64,000 nt of DNA from Streptomyces sp. NBRC 110028 (GTDB taxonomy: Bacteria; Actinomycetota; Actinomycetes; Streptomycetales; Streptomycetaceae): positions 62,001-126,000 of the forward strand of contig NZ_BBUZ01000022.1 of the NCBI RefSeq assembly GCF_001417735.1. The letters are read 5' to 3'. Positions 1 to 7,379 of this stretch are shown one piece after another (the stretch's first letter is position 1; every line of letters begins with the position of its first letter). A program made the position numbers and the translations under genes. The notes beneath the pieces were generated by a model. It ran no database searches, was not told the DNA's origin, and worked only from the letters and a program-made list of their open reading frames with translations.

Positions 1-846
1 GGCGTTGACGCGGCGCGGGTAGTAGCGCTCGTCGCCGCGCCGCTCGTAGTTCTTCCAGCGCGGGGCGTCGCCGGTCGGGTGGTCGCCGAGGATGGTGACC
101 CGCTGGCCCTTGCGGTAGGCGGAGTAGTCGTTGATGGCCAGGTGCTGGGTCGCCCGGTTGTCCCACATGGCCACCGCGCCCGGCTGCCAGCGGTAGCGGC
201 AGTTGAAGGCGGGCTGCTCGGAGTGTTCGAAGAGGAACTGCAGGACCGTGTCGCTCTCGTGCCTGCTGAGCTGCGGGATGTGCGACGTCCACATGCGGGT
301 GACGTACAGCGAGCGGCGCCCGGTCTCCGGGTGGACCCGCACCACCGGGTGCTCGGCCTTCATCTCGCCGACCTCGGGCGCCTTGAGGACGTGCACGGCG
401 GTCAGCCCGTCGAGCATCTCGCGGTACGGCTCGGACAGCGTCTCGTACGCCAGGTACTGGTTGCTCCACATCGTGTCGCCGCCGGACTCCGGGCAGGTGA
501 CCAGGTGCAGGATGGAGGCGACCGGCGGGTTGGGGCTGAAGGTGACGTCGATGTGCCACTCATCGGCCTTGCCGCCCTTGTCGGACTCGATCAGCGCCAG
601 CTCCGGATGGCCCTCGACCTTCGGCAGGAACGGGTGCACCTCCACCTCGCCGAAGCGCTTGCCGAGGGCGATGTGGGCCTCCGGGGTGAGGTGGGACTGG
701 TCCGGGAAGAAGATCACCAGGTAGCGCAGCAGGAGTTCGCGGATCCGCTCGAAGTCGGCGTCATCGATGTCCGTCAGGTCCATCCCGAAGATCTCCGCAC
801 CGAGGGCGCCGGACACCGGGCGTACGACTGCTTCCTGTTTCTGCAT
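1..846 (-). CDS. TauD/TfdA-family Fe(II)/2-oxoglutarate dioxygenase, 3' end beyond the window
   Basis: 282 codons are visible from an ATG at 846, with no stop before the window edge; the usual family length is about 280-300, so little is missing. The facial triad is visible: His98 and Asp100 in EWHIDVTF and His235 in RATQHLAI, followed by an arginine that would bind 2-oxoglutarate (YRKGQRV, 245-249). The family couples 2-oxoglutarate decarboxylation to oxidation of an organic substrate. The gene starts 13 bp after the FAD monooxygenase stop and is the last visible gene of the six-gene operon, so I infer a late tailoring oxidation. Homology alone suggests taurine dioxygenase, but no sulfonate transport genes are nearby. 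Catalytic class is confident; substrate is unknown. Confidence 0.88.
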   Translation of the reverse strand, partial: MQKQEAVVRPVSGALGAEIFGMDLTDIDDADFERIRELLLRYLVIFFPDQSHLTPEAHIALGKRFGEVEVHPFLPKVEGHPELALIESDKGGKADEWHIDVTFSPNPPVASILHLVTCPESGGDTMWSNQYLAYETLSEPYREMLDGLTAVHVLKAPEVGEMKAEHPVVRVHPETGRRSLYVTRMWTSHIPQLSRHESDTVLQFLFEHSEQPAFNCRYRWQPGAVAMWDNRATQHLAINDYSAYRKGQRVTILGDHPTGDAPRWKNYERRGDERYYPRRVNA

Positions 847-859
847 GAACACTGGCCTT

Positions 860-2146
860 TCAGGGCTGGGGGACGCGGTGGGCGCGGGGGTCGGGCAGGA
901 CGCCGAGCTGGTGGAGGCGGTCCAGGAACGTCATCGGCCGGGGGCCCAGGCCGGACATGTTGTACGTGACGGTGTGCAGCAGCCGCGGATTGCGCCCGGT
1001 GAAGCGGACCGCCCGCCGCCCCACGACCCGGCCGCGCCAGGTCAGGTCGGTGACCATGCGGGCCGCGTTGTCGCTGGTGGTGGCGGCCTGGGCGAGGATC
1101 GGCCGCCGTTCCGCCTGGTAGGCGCGGAGCGCGGCGTCCACGGTGGCGGGTGACGGCGCGCCGTCGGCGACGCCGAAGCGGCCGAGGTGGTCGGCCAGGG
1201 AGGCCGCGCAGGTGATCGCGGTGTTCATGCCCTGGGCGGCCATCGGGTGCACGGCGTACGCGGCCTCGCCGACGAAGGCCATCCCGGGGACGGCCAGCCG
1301 GGGCGAGAGGAAACGGGACACCGGCAGCATCTGCCTGCTGTCCAGACCGGCCAGCAGCGGCCCGGACAGGGGTTCCAGCGCGGGCACCTCCGCCACCACC
1401 CCCTCGGCCCAGGCGGCCAGGGCCGACCGGTCGCGGCCGCCGCGCAGTTCGTCGGGCGCGGTCTGGACGTACAGCCGCACCCGGTCGCCGGGCAGCGCGT
1501 ACACCAGCCTCAGCCCGCGCGGGCTGAGGTACGCCGAGAAGTCGTCCGGGCGGGGCGCGCCCGTGAGGTCGAACGACACCAGGCGGTGCGGGTAGTCCAC
1601 GCGCCGGGCGTCGATGCCCGCGGCGCGGCGCAGCCGGGACGAGATGCCGTCCGCGGCGACCGTCAGCGGCGCGCGGACCTCGTACCGCCGCCCGCCCTCG
1701 GTGATCGCCACGCCGCCGACCCGGCCCGAGCCGTCGCGCAGGGTCTCCTCGACCAGGGCGCCCCGGCGCACCTCCACGGTCGGGCCGATGCCTTCGGCCA
1801 GCGCGTCCAGGATGGCCAGGTGGTCGTGGGAGAGCAGCCATCGGTCGCCCTCGGGGAGCCTGCCGTAGTCCAGCGCCATCAGCGGCGCCCCGGCCGGGTC
1901 CCGGACCACCAGGCGGCCCAGCCGTACCCCGCCCCGCTGCTCCAGCAGCCGCTCGGTGCCCCAGCGGCGCAGCACGCGCAGCGCGCCGGGCTGCAGCACC
2001 TCGCCCTTGGCGACCGGGCGCATCCTGGGCTGCTTGTCGACGACGAGGACGCGCAGGCCCAGCGCGCCCAGGGCGTGCGCGGAGGCGAGCCCTCCGGCTC
2101 CGGCTCCGCAGACGACGGCGTCGTACCGCGTGCTCCTCCCGCTCAT
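860..2146 (-). CDS. FAD-dependent monooxygenase (PHBH/UbiH-like), probable tailoring enzyme or prenyl epoxidase
   Basis: 428 aa. The N-terminal Rossmann motif GAGAGG (14-19) binds FAD, a DG motif (AADG, 164-167) follows, and the second FAD motif is GEAAYAVHP (293-301) with AAQGMN, where relatives usually have GD. No membrane segment is evident. The ATG at 2146 overlaps the cyclase stop by 4 bp (ATGA), so translation is probably coupled. An upstream in-frame extension is possible but would run into the cyclase gene. In bacterial terpenoid clusters such enzymes often epoxidise a terminal isoprene to prepare cyclisation; with a UbiA enzyme and a cyclase beside it that is a reasonable but untested role. 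Hydroxylation of an aromatic ring is the main alternative. Confidence 0.85.
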   Translation of the reverse strand: MSGRSTRYDAVVCGAGAGGLASAHALGALGLRVLVVDKQPRMRPVAKGEVLQPGALRVLRRWGTERLLEQRGGVRLGRLVVRDPAGAPLMALDYGRLPEGDRWLLSHDHLAILDALAEGIGPTVEVRRGALVEETLRDGSGRVGGVAITEGGRRYEVRAPLTVAADGISSRLRRAAGIDARRVDYPHRLVSFDLTGAPRPDDFSAYLSPRGLRLVYALPGDRVRLYVQTAPDELRGGRDRSALAAWAEGVVAEVPALEPLSGPLLAGLDSRQMLPVSRFLSPRLAVPGMAFVGEAAYAVHPMAAQGMNTAITCAASLADHLGRFGVADGAPSPATVDAALRAYQAERRPILAQAATTSDNAARMVTDLTWRGRVVGRRAVRFTGRNPRLLHTVTYNMSGLGPRPMTFLDRLHQLGVLPDPRAHRVPQP

Positions 2147-3852
2147 GCGGAACCCTCCGCCGGCCCGAGGGACGCCGTGCGCAGTTTGGCCAGGGCGCGG
2201 AGGGCGAGACCGGAGGCGATCGTGTCGTCCGCGTAGCGGTAGCAGAAGCGGATGTATTCGTTCACGGGCGATCCGGTCCAGCCGCCGTCCGGTCGCTGGG
2301 CGTCCGTCAGGTAGCGGGCGGCGGCCGTCACGGGCCGCGATCCGGGGTCGTGGCCCGCGGCGAGCAGCCCGTACAGGGCCCAGGCGGTGTCCTCCACGGT
2401 GCCGCCGTCCGCGGATTCGCCGCCGCCCCAGGAGCCGTCGTCGGCTTGGCGGCGCAGCAGCCACGCGCCCGCCCGTGCGGCCGCCGGATGCGCGGCGCCC
2501 ACCGTGCGGCACAGCGTTTCCAGCACCACCGCGGTGCCCGCCGTACGGCCCCGGTACCACAGGGCCTCGTACGAACCGTCCGCCCGCTGCCGCGAGATGA
2601 GCCAGCGCACGGCCTTCACCACACGCCGGTCGTCGGCGCCCGCGCCGTGGTCCAGCAGCGCGCGGACCGCCTTGGCCGTCATCTGCGGGCAGGGGCCGAA
2701 CCCGCCCGGTTTGCTGTTCCGCACGGCCAGGCTCCAGGAGCCCGCGGAGTCCTGCATCCGGGTCAGCCAGTCGATGCCGCGCCGTACGTGCGGATCGTCA
2801 CCGCCGCCGGGGAGGCGCAGCAGCACCGAGCTGATCTCCGCGGTCTCCAGCGCCATGGGCCAGCTGTGGGCGCTGGAGAAGCCCCAGTAGCCGGGCGGGC
2901 AGGCGAGGGCGGCGAAGGGGGTGTTCTGCTGCCGCTCGTGGAACATCGCGCGGGTCGGCGCCAGCCGGGGGTCCTGTGCGTACCCCGCCTCCAGGAGGGC
3001 GGAGGCGGCGAAGCTCGACCAGGTGACGTCCAGCGGCATCAGCTCCCACCCGCCGTCCGCGCCGGCCGCCGACCGCAGCCACGCGGTGGCGGCGCGCACG
3101 ATGTCCGGGGCGAGGCCGGAGCGGGTGGTGCCGACGCAGATGAGGCCGGTCAGCCAGGGGTCGGTGCTGAACGCCCCGCACCCGCCCTCCCGTTCGTACG
3201 CCTCGCGGACGACGGCCAGCGCGGCGGGCCGGGCCAGGGCGTCGAGCCGCCGCCGTACCAGCCCCTGGGTGCGGCGGCGCACCGTGGCCTGGCCGAGCGC
3301 CATGCTCGCGAGGATCGGCAGCCGCAGGCTGAGCAGCCGCCGGGCGGGCCCGCGCAGCAGCAGCGCCTCCAGCGGGAGACGGGGCAGCGCCGCCTCGTCC
3401 AGCCGGCCCGCGAGGACGTCGAACTGCCGGATCAGCCCCGCCATCACCGGCTCCGGCAGCGCCTCGGGCCCGCCCAGCTCGGCCAGCCGCCGCCGTCCGG
3501 CGCGTACGGCGTGGGCGGCGCCGGCCGCGTCGCGCGGGGCGGCCAGGTCGAGCGCGTCGGCGACGACGGCGGTGGTCAGCACCTCGTCGGGCACCCCGCG
3601 CATGGCCCATCCGCCGCTGTCCCGCTGCGCCTCGATCAGCCGGTCGACGCCGCGGGCGGTGTCGGGGCCCGTCACCCCGGCCAGGTGCAGGGCGATGAGG
3701 GCGAGGGCGGTGTTCGCCGGGGAGAACCGGTCCTCCGCCGCGTCGGGAGCGAACACCCCGTCCGGGCGCCGCCGGGCGAGGAGCGCCTCGGCCCCGGCCG
3801 TGACGGCGGCGTCGATCCGGCCGGTCGAGGGTGTCGAGGGTGAGGTCACCAT
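2143..3852 (-). CDS. Squalene/oxidosqualene cyclase-like terpene cyclase with degenerate DXDD motif
   Basis: 569 aa, somewhat shorter than squalene-hopene cyclase (about 630). Six QW-type repeats are visible (QRDSGGW, GADGGW, QDSAGSW, QRADGSY, QADDGSW, QRPDGGW), typical of the double alpha-barrel class II cyclases. At the catalytic DXDDTA position it reads MALETA (333-338), so the central proton-donating Asp is Leu335 and only Glu336 is acidic. No hydrophobic signal peptide is seen. The ATG at 3852 lies in ATGGTGA, overlapping the UbiA stop by 7 bp; GTG at 3849 is an alternative start. It is co-transcribed with an FAD monooxygenase, consistent with an epoxide or prenylated substrate rather than squalene. 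Family assignment is good; reaction is unknown and a non-cyclase role is possible. Confidence 0.82.
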   Translation of the reverse strand: MVTSPSTPSTGRIDAAVTAGAEALLARRRPDGVFAPDAAEDRFSPANTALALIALHLAGVTGPDTARGVDRLIEAQRDSGGWAMRGVPDEVLTTAVVADALDLAAPRDAAGAAHAVRAGRRRLAELGGPEALPEPVMAGLIRQFDVLAGRLDEAALPRLPLEALLLRGPARRLLSLRLPILASMALGQATVRRRTQGLVRRRLDALARPAALAVVREAYEREGGCGAFSTDPWLTGLICVGTTRSGLAPDIVRAATAWLRSAAGADGGWELMPLDVTWSSFAASALLEAGYAQDPRLAPTRAMFHERQQNTPFAALACPPGYWGFSSAHSWPMALETAEISSVLLRLPGGGDDPHVRRGIDWLTRMQDSAGSWSLAVRNSKPGGFGPCPQMTAKAVRALLDHGAGADDRRVVKAVRWLISRQRADGSYEALWYRGRTAGTAVVLETLCRTVGAAHPAAARAGAWLLRRQADDGSWGGGESADGGTVEDTAWALYGLLAAGHDPGSRPVTAAARYLTDAQRPDGGWTGSPVNEYIRFCYRYADDTIASGLALRALAKLRTASLGPAEGSA

Positions 3853-5027
3853 GGGCTCGGACGGTCCTTCCGTAGTACGGCGCGAACGGGCTGCGGCGGG
3901 TCGTCGGCACCGGGCGAGCGCTCGCCCGGCCCGTCCCCGGGGCGGTCACCGGTGCGCTCCGTGGGCGGCCCGGGGTCCGGGGACGGACCGGGGGCCGGGA
4001 CCGGGTGGAGGTGCCGGGCCGGGCGCGGCGCGGTCCCCTCCGCCTCCCCGTCGTCCGGCGGGAACTCGTGGCGGGCGCGCAGCCTGGCCTGGGTCAGGAC
4101 GCTGAGGGCGAGCAGCGGGACCAGCACCGCCAGGGCCGGGGCCGGGCCCCGGCCACCGGCGAGCACCGCCGCCGCCAGGATGAGGCGTTCGGCGACCAGG
4201 ACCTCGTGGGCCCGCAGCGCCCGTACGGGGGTCAGCGGGGCCGCGCCGCGCAGCAGCGGGGTGAAGGCGCGGAGGCCGCAGGCCGCCGCGACGAGCAGGA
4301 GGGCGGCGAAGGCGGCCCGGCCGCCGGGGGCGGCGAGCGGTACGCAGGCCGTGGCGGTGACGAGCGCGGCGGCGTACAGCAGGGCGGCGGTGCGTGCCGC
4401 GTAGCGGACGCCGCGCAGGACGGGAAGCGTGTGGTAGCCGCCGCTGCGGTCACCCTCGATGTCGCGGAGGGTACCGACCAGGTTGGACGCCGTGTCGTGG
4501 GCGCAGAAGGCGAGGGCGGCCAGCAGGACCGCGGGCCAGCGGGGCTGTGTTCCGGCCGTCAGCGCCCCGAAGACGACGGTGAGGGCCGTCAGCGCGCCCC
4601 GCACCGCGTTGCCGGACAGCCCGCGGCCCTTGAACACCTTGCTGTACGCGACGATGCCCGCCATGCCCGCCGCGACGAGCAGCAGCGCGGTCCAGGCGGT
4701 CAGCGCGGTGACGACGGCGGCCGCCAGGGCGCACAGGATCCCGGAGGCGACGGCCGCGCGGGGGCTCAGCCGCCCGGAGGGGATGGGTCGCTGGGGTTTG
4801 CCGATGGCGTCCAGGTCGCGGTCGAAGTAGTCGCCGAGGTAGTGCCCGGCGATCCAGCTCAGGGTGGGTACGGCCCAGGCGGCCCACAGGTGCGCCGCCG
4901 GGGGTGAGCCGTCGGCGAGCGCGGCACCGGCCAGGCCGACCAGGCCGGGATAGGACAGGGTGTACGGCCGCCAGGTCTGCAGGTGCGCCCCGAGCCCGGT
5001 GGCGAAACGCGCTCCGGGCACGGTCAC
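3846..5027 (-). CDS. UbiA-superfamily prenyltransferase with long Pro-rich C-terminal tail
   Basis: 393 aa with about eight hydrophobic helices, hence an integral membrane protein. The first Asp-rich motif is GDYFDRDLD (65-73) followed by KPQRPIPSG; the usual leading Asn is Gly65. The second motif is TLRDIEGDR (186-194). These motifs bind Mg2+ and the prenyl diphosphate. The last 60-70 residues are hydrophilic and rich in Pro, Gly, Asp and Arg, beyond the usual family length of about 300. GTG at 5027 overlaps the polyprenyl synthase stop (GTGA). It probably transfers the neighbouring synthase's product to an acceptor; some UbiA relatives in actinobacterial terpenoid clusters act instead as cyclases, so that remains open. 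Confidence 0.85.
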   Translation of the reverse strand: MTVPGARFATGLGAHLQTWRPYTLSYPGLVGLAGAALADGSPPAAHLWAAWAVPTLSWIAGHYLGDYFDRDLDAIGKPQRPIPSGRLSPRAAVASGILCALAAAVVTALTAWTALLLVAAGMAGIVAYSKVFKGRGLSGNAVRGALTALTVVFGALTAGTQPRWPAVLLAALAFCAHDTASNLVGTLRDIEGDRSGGYHTLPVLRGVRYAARTAALLYAAALVTATACVPLAAPGGRAAFAALLLVAAACGLRAFTPLLRGAAPLTPVRALRAHEVLVAERLILAAAVLAGGRGPAPALAVLVPLLALSVLTQARLRARHEFPPDDGEAEGTAPRPARHLHPVPAPGPSPDPGPPTERTGDRPGDGPGERSPGADDPPQPVRAVLRKDRPSPW

Positions 5028-6049
5028 CGCTCCCGGTCGGCGGAGAAGTCCGCGACGGCGGCGAGCACGGCGGAGCCCTCGGTGGAGGGAAGCTCCGCGA
5101 GGCGGTCCTTGGCGCGGTCCACCTCCGCCCGGGTGCGTTCCCGCGCGGCCCGCAGCGCGCCGGTGGAGTCCAGGACGCGGCGTACGGCGTCGTGGGCGTC
5201 CTGGGCGGGCAGGGTTCCGCCCAGTGCGGTCCGCAGGGCTTCGCGCTCGGCGGCGTCGGCTCGCTCGTACGCCATGAGGACGGGGAAGGTGGGGCGGCCA
5301 TTGGCGGTGTCGCTCAAGCCGGACTTGCCGGTGGCCACGGTTTCGCTGGTGTACGGCAGCAGGTCGTCGTGCATCTGGAAGGCGAGCCCGAGGTGTTCGG
5401 CGTAGTCGGTGAGGGCCCGTTGCCAGGTGGCGTCGCCGCCGCCGAGGAGGGCCCCGGCGTGGCAGGAGCCGCGGAAGAGGGCGCCGGTCTTGAGCGAGAT
5501 CATCGTGAGGTAGCGGTCGAGTCCGCATCCCACGTCCCCGCACAGTTCGGCCTCCATCGCCTGGCCGCGGCACAGGTCGATCCCCGCGCGGGCCAGGACC
5601 CGTACGGCGGTCAGCAGCCGGTCGGCGGGCAGGCCCTGGTCGGCGCATTCGGCGACGGCGGCGAACATGCCCATGATCAGGGCATCGCCGGTGACGACGG
5701 CGTCCGCGACGCCGTACCGGGCCACGACCGTGGGGCGGCCGCGGCGCAGCGCGTCGCCGTCGATGACGTCGTCGTGGACGAGCGACCCGGCGTGCAGGTA
5801 CTCCACACCGAGCGCGGCGGGCAGGCTCTCCTCGTAGCCGCCGCCCACCGCCCTGGCCGACTCCACGAGCAGCAGCGGGCGCAGCAGTTTGCCCGCGGGC
5901 AGCAGGGCGTAGCGGGATACGCGGTGGAGGCGCTCGCCGTCGGTGGGCCAGCGGGACTCGAGGTCGCGCAGCAGCCGGGCGAGGGTGGGGTGGGCGGCGG
6001 AGAGCGGATCCGCCGGGGCGGTGGCCGTGGTGTGCGAGGCCGCGGTCAC
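5024..6049 (-). CDS. Polyprenyl (geranylgeranyl-type) diphosphate synthase, unusual second Asp motif
   Basis: 341 aa, all-alpha trans-prenyltransferase. The first Asp-rich motif HDDVIDGD (92-99) is intact and is followed by RRGRPT; the K/R-rich diphosphate site GKLLRP (53-58) is present. The second motif reads MHDDLLPY, with Pro232 where the third Asp of DDxxD is expected, followed by GKSGLSD instead of the usual GK-x-G-x-D spacing. The residue before the first motif region (LHAGSLVHDD) does not fix chain length reliably. GTG at 6049 overlaps the aminotransferase stop. It should make the allylic diphosphate for the UbiA enzyme. A housekeeping role is unlikely given its placement in the operon. 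Confidence 0.88.
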   Translation of the reverse strand: MTAASHTTATAPADPLSAAHPTLARLLRDLESRWPTDGERLHRVSRYALLPAGKLLRPLLLVESARAVGGGYEESLPAALGVEYLHAGSLVHDDVIDGDALRRGRPTVVARYGVADAVVTGDALIMGMFAAVAECADQGLPADRLLTAVRVLARAGIDLCRGQAMEAELCGDVGCGLDRYLTMISLKTGALFRGSCHAGALLGGGDATWQRALTDYAEHLGLAFQMHDDLLPYTSETVATGKSGLSDTANGRPTFPVLMAYERADAAEREALRTALGGTLPAQDAHDAVRRVLDSTGALRAARERTRAEVDRAKDRLAELPSTEGSAVLAAVADFSADRER

Positions 6050-7137
6050 GGGGTCTCCTCGCCGCCGCGGGCCGCCCCTCCGGTGAGCCCGTCCGCGTCG
6101 CGCAGCTTCGCGGCCAGCAGCGCGAACGCGTCGTTCGCCGCGGGCTCGGCGATGGTCACCCGTACGCCCTCGCCCGGCTTGCCGCACACCACCACGCCGT
6201 GGTCCGCGCAGAACTGGGTGAGGCGCTCGACGCCGGTCTCCATCGGCAGCCACAGGAAGTTGGCCTGGCTGGGTGTCACCTGCCAGCCCTGTTCGGTCAG
6301 GACCCCGTACAGCCGCTCCCGCTCGCGGGCGGTCTCCTCGCACTGGCGCCGGATCGCGGCGGACTCGGCGAGCGCCGCGACCGCCGCGGCCTGGGCCGCC
6401 GCGCCGACCCGGTGGAACATCAGGGCGCCGCGCAGCGGCGCGAGGGCGCGCTCATGCCCCACGAGGTAGCCGACGCGCAGGCTGAGCAGGCCGTACGACT
6501 TGGAGAAGGTGCGCACCACGCACACCCGCTCGTCCTCCCGGTACAGCTCGACGCCGTGGGCGACGGAGGCGGCGTCCGCGTCGGCGAAGTCGATGTACGC
6601 CTCGTCGAGCAGCACGGTGACGTGGGAGGGGAGCAGGTCCAGGAAGCGCCGCAGGGCCGCCTCGCCGACGGCGGTGCCGGTGGGGTTGTTGGGGTTGCAG
6701 ACGATGACCAGGCGCGTGGCGTCGGTGACGGCGGCCGCCATCGCCTCCAGGTCGTGCGTCTCGTCCCGCAGCGGCACCCGCACGGTGCCGGAGGCGGCGT
6801 TGGCCGCCATCATCGGGTACGCCTCCCAGGACGGCCAGGCGTGCACGGTGTGGGTGTCCGGTCCGGTGTGGGCGGAGAAGAGCAGCTGGAGCAGCGCGCC
6901 GGAACCGGGCCCGACGGCGACGTCCCCGGCCGGCACCCCCAGGTGCTCGGCGATGGTCCGGGACAGGCCCATGCCCAGCGCGTCCAGGGTGCGATGGGCT
7001 TCGGCGGCGGTTTCCGACACGGCCCGCAGGACGGCGGGAAGGGGTGGATGGCAGGTCTCGTTCAGCGACATCTGATGCTGTACGGCGCCCTGTGCGAGCA
7101 CCGGCTGCATTCTGTTCCAGCCGTCTTTGTCAGACAT
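6046..7137 (-). CDS. Class I/II PLP aminotransferase, histidinol-phosphate/aromatic type
   Basis: 363 aa from the ATG at 7137 (GGAA-rich stretch upstream); an in-frame TTG at 7149 would add four residues. Fold type I features are clear: NPNNPTG (148-154), DEAY (178-181) and the PLP lysine Lys213 in TFSKSYGL, then SLRVGY. No histidine genes are nearby, so it is not likely the housekeeping HisC. As the first gene of the terpenoid operon it may make an aromatic 2-oxo acid (arylpyruvate) or aminate a pathway intermediate. It faces the LysR gene across a 242-bp divergent region. Family call is secure; the substrate is inferred only from context. Confidence 0.85.
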   Translation of the reverse strand: MSDKDGWNRMQPVLAQGAVQHQMSLNETCHPPLPAVLRAVSETAAEAHRTLDALGMGLSRTIAEHLGVPAGDVAVGPGSGALLQLLFSAHTGPDTHTVHAWPSWEAYPMMAANAASGTVRVPLRDETHDLEAMAAAVTDATRLVIVCNPNNPTGTAVGEAALRRFLDLLPSHVTVLLDEAYIDFADADAASVAHGVELYREDERVCVVRTFSKSYGLLSLRVGYLVGHERALAPLRGALMFHRVGAAAQAAAVAALAESAAIRRQCEETARERERLYGVLTEQGWQVTPSQANFLWLPMETGVERLTQFCADHGVVVCGKPGEGVRVTIAEPAANDAFALLAAKLRDADGLTGGAARGGEETP

Positions 7138-7379
7138 GTTCCATTCCAATCCGCAGAAATTCTAGGGAAATCCCGCAAGGTTTGGATCGGCGGCACACCG
7201 AATGGTGGGGGCGGTCGGTGGTGGTAGGGGCGGCGGCGAATACGAAAATAAGCTCGGCAGGTCCGGCAAACCGTTGACAACGGCCGTCACTTGGCCGTCT
7301 CCCCGAGTGTGTAGGGCACCGGGATCTACGTCCAATAAGGATCTTCCCGGCATCCATAAACACCTTTTACAGTGTTCAT
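7138..7379. promoter_or_regulatory. Divergent control region between the terpenoid operon and its LysR gene
   Basis: This stretch is less GC-rich than its surroundings and holds no coding sequence I can support. An inverted repeat AACAC (7359-7363) - 8 nt - GTGTT (7372-7376) lies directly before the LysR start, and ATC...GAT half-sites with about 13 nt between them lie at 7323-7340, the spacing expected for LysR-type operators. TACAGT (7368-7373) could be a -10 element for the regulator, placing its transcript start at or next to the GTG at 7380. Operator and promoter assignments are inference from layout. Confidence 0.45.

Noticed and set aside
6046..7137. Assigning hisC to the cluster aminotransferase
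   Set aside because: No other histidine gene is adjacent and it is embedded in a biosynthetic operon; left as aromatic/histidinol-phosphate type without a symbol.
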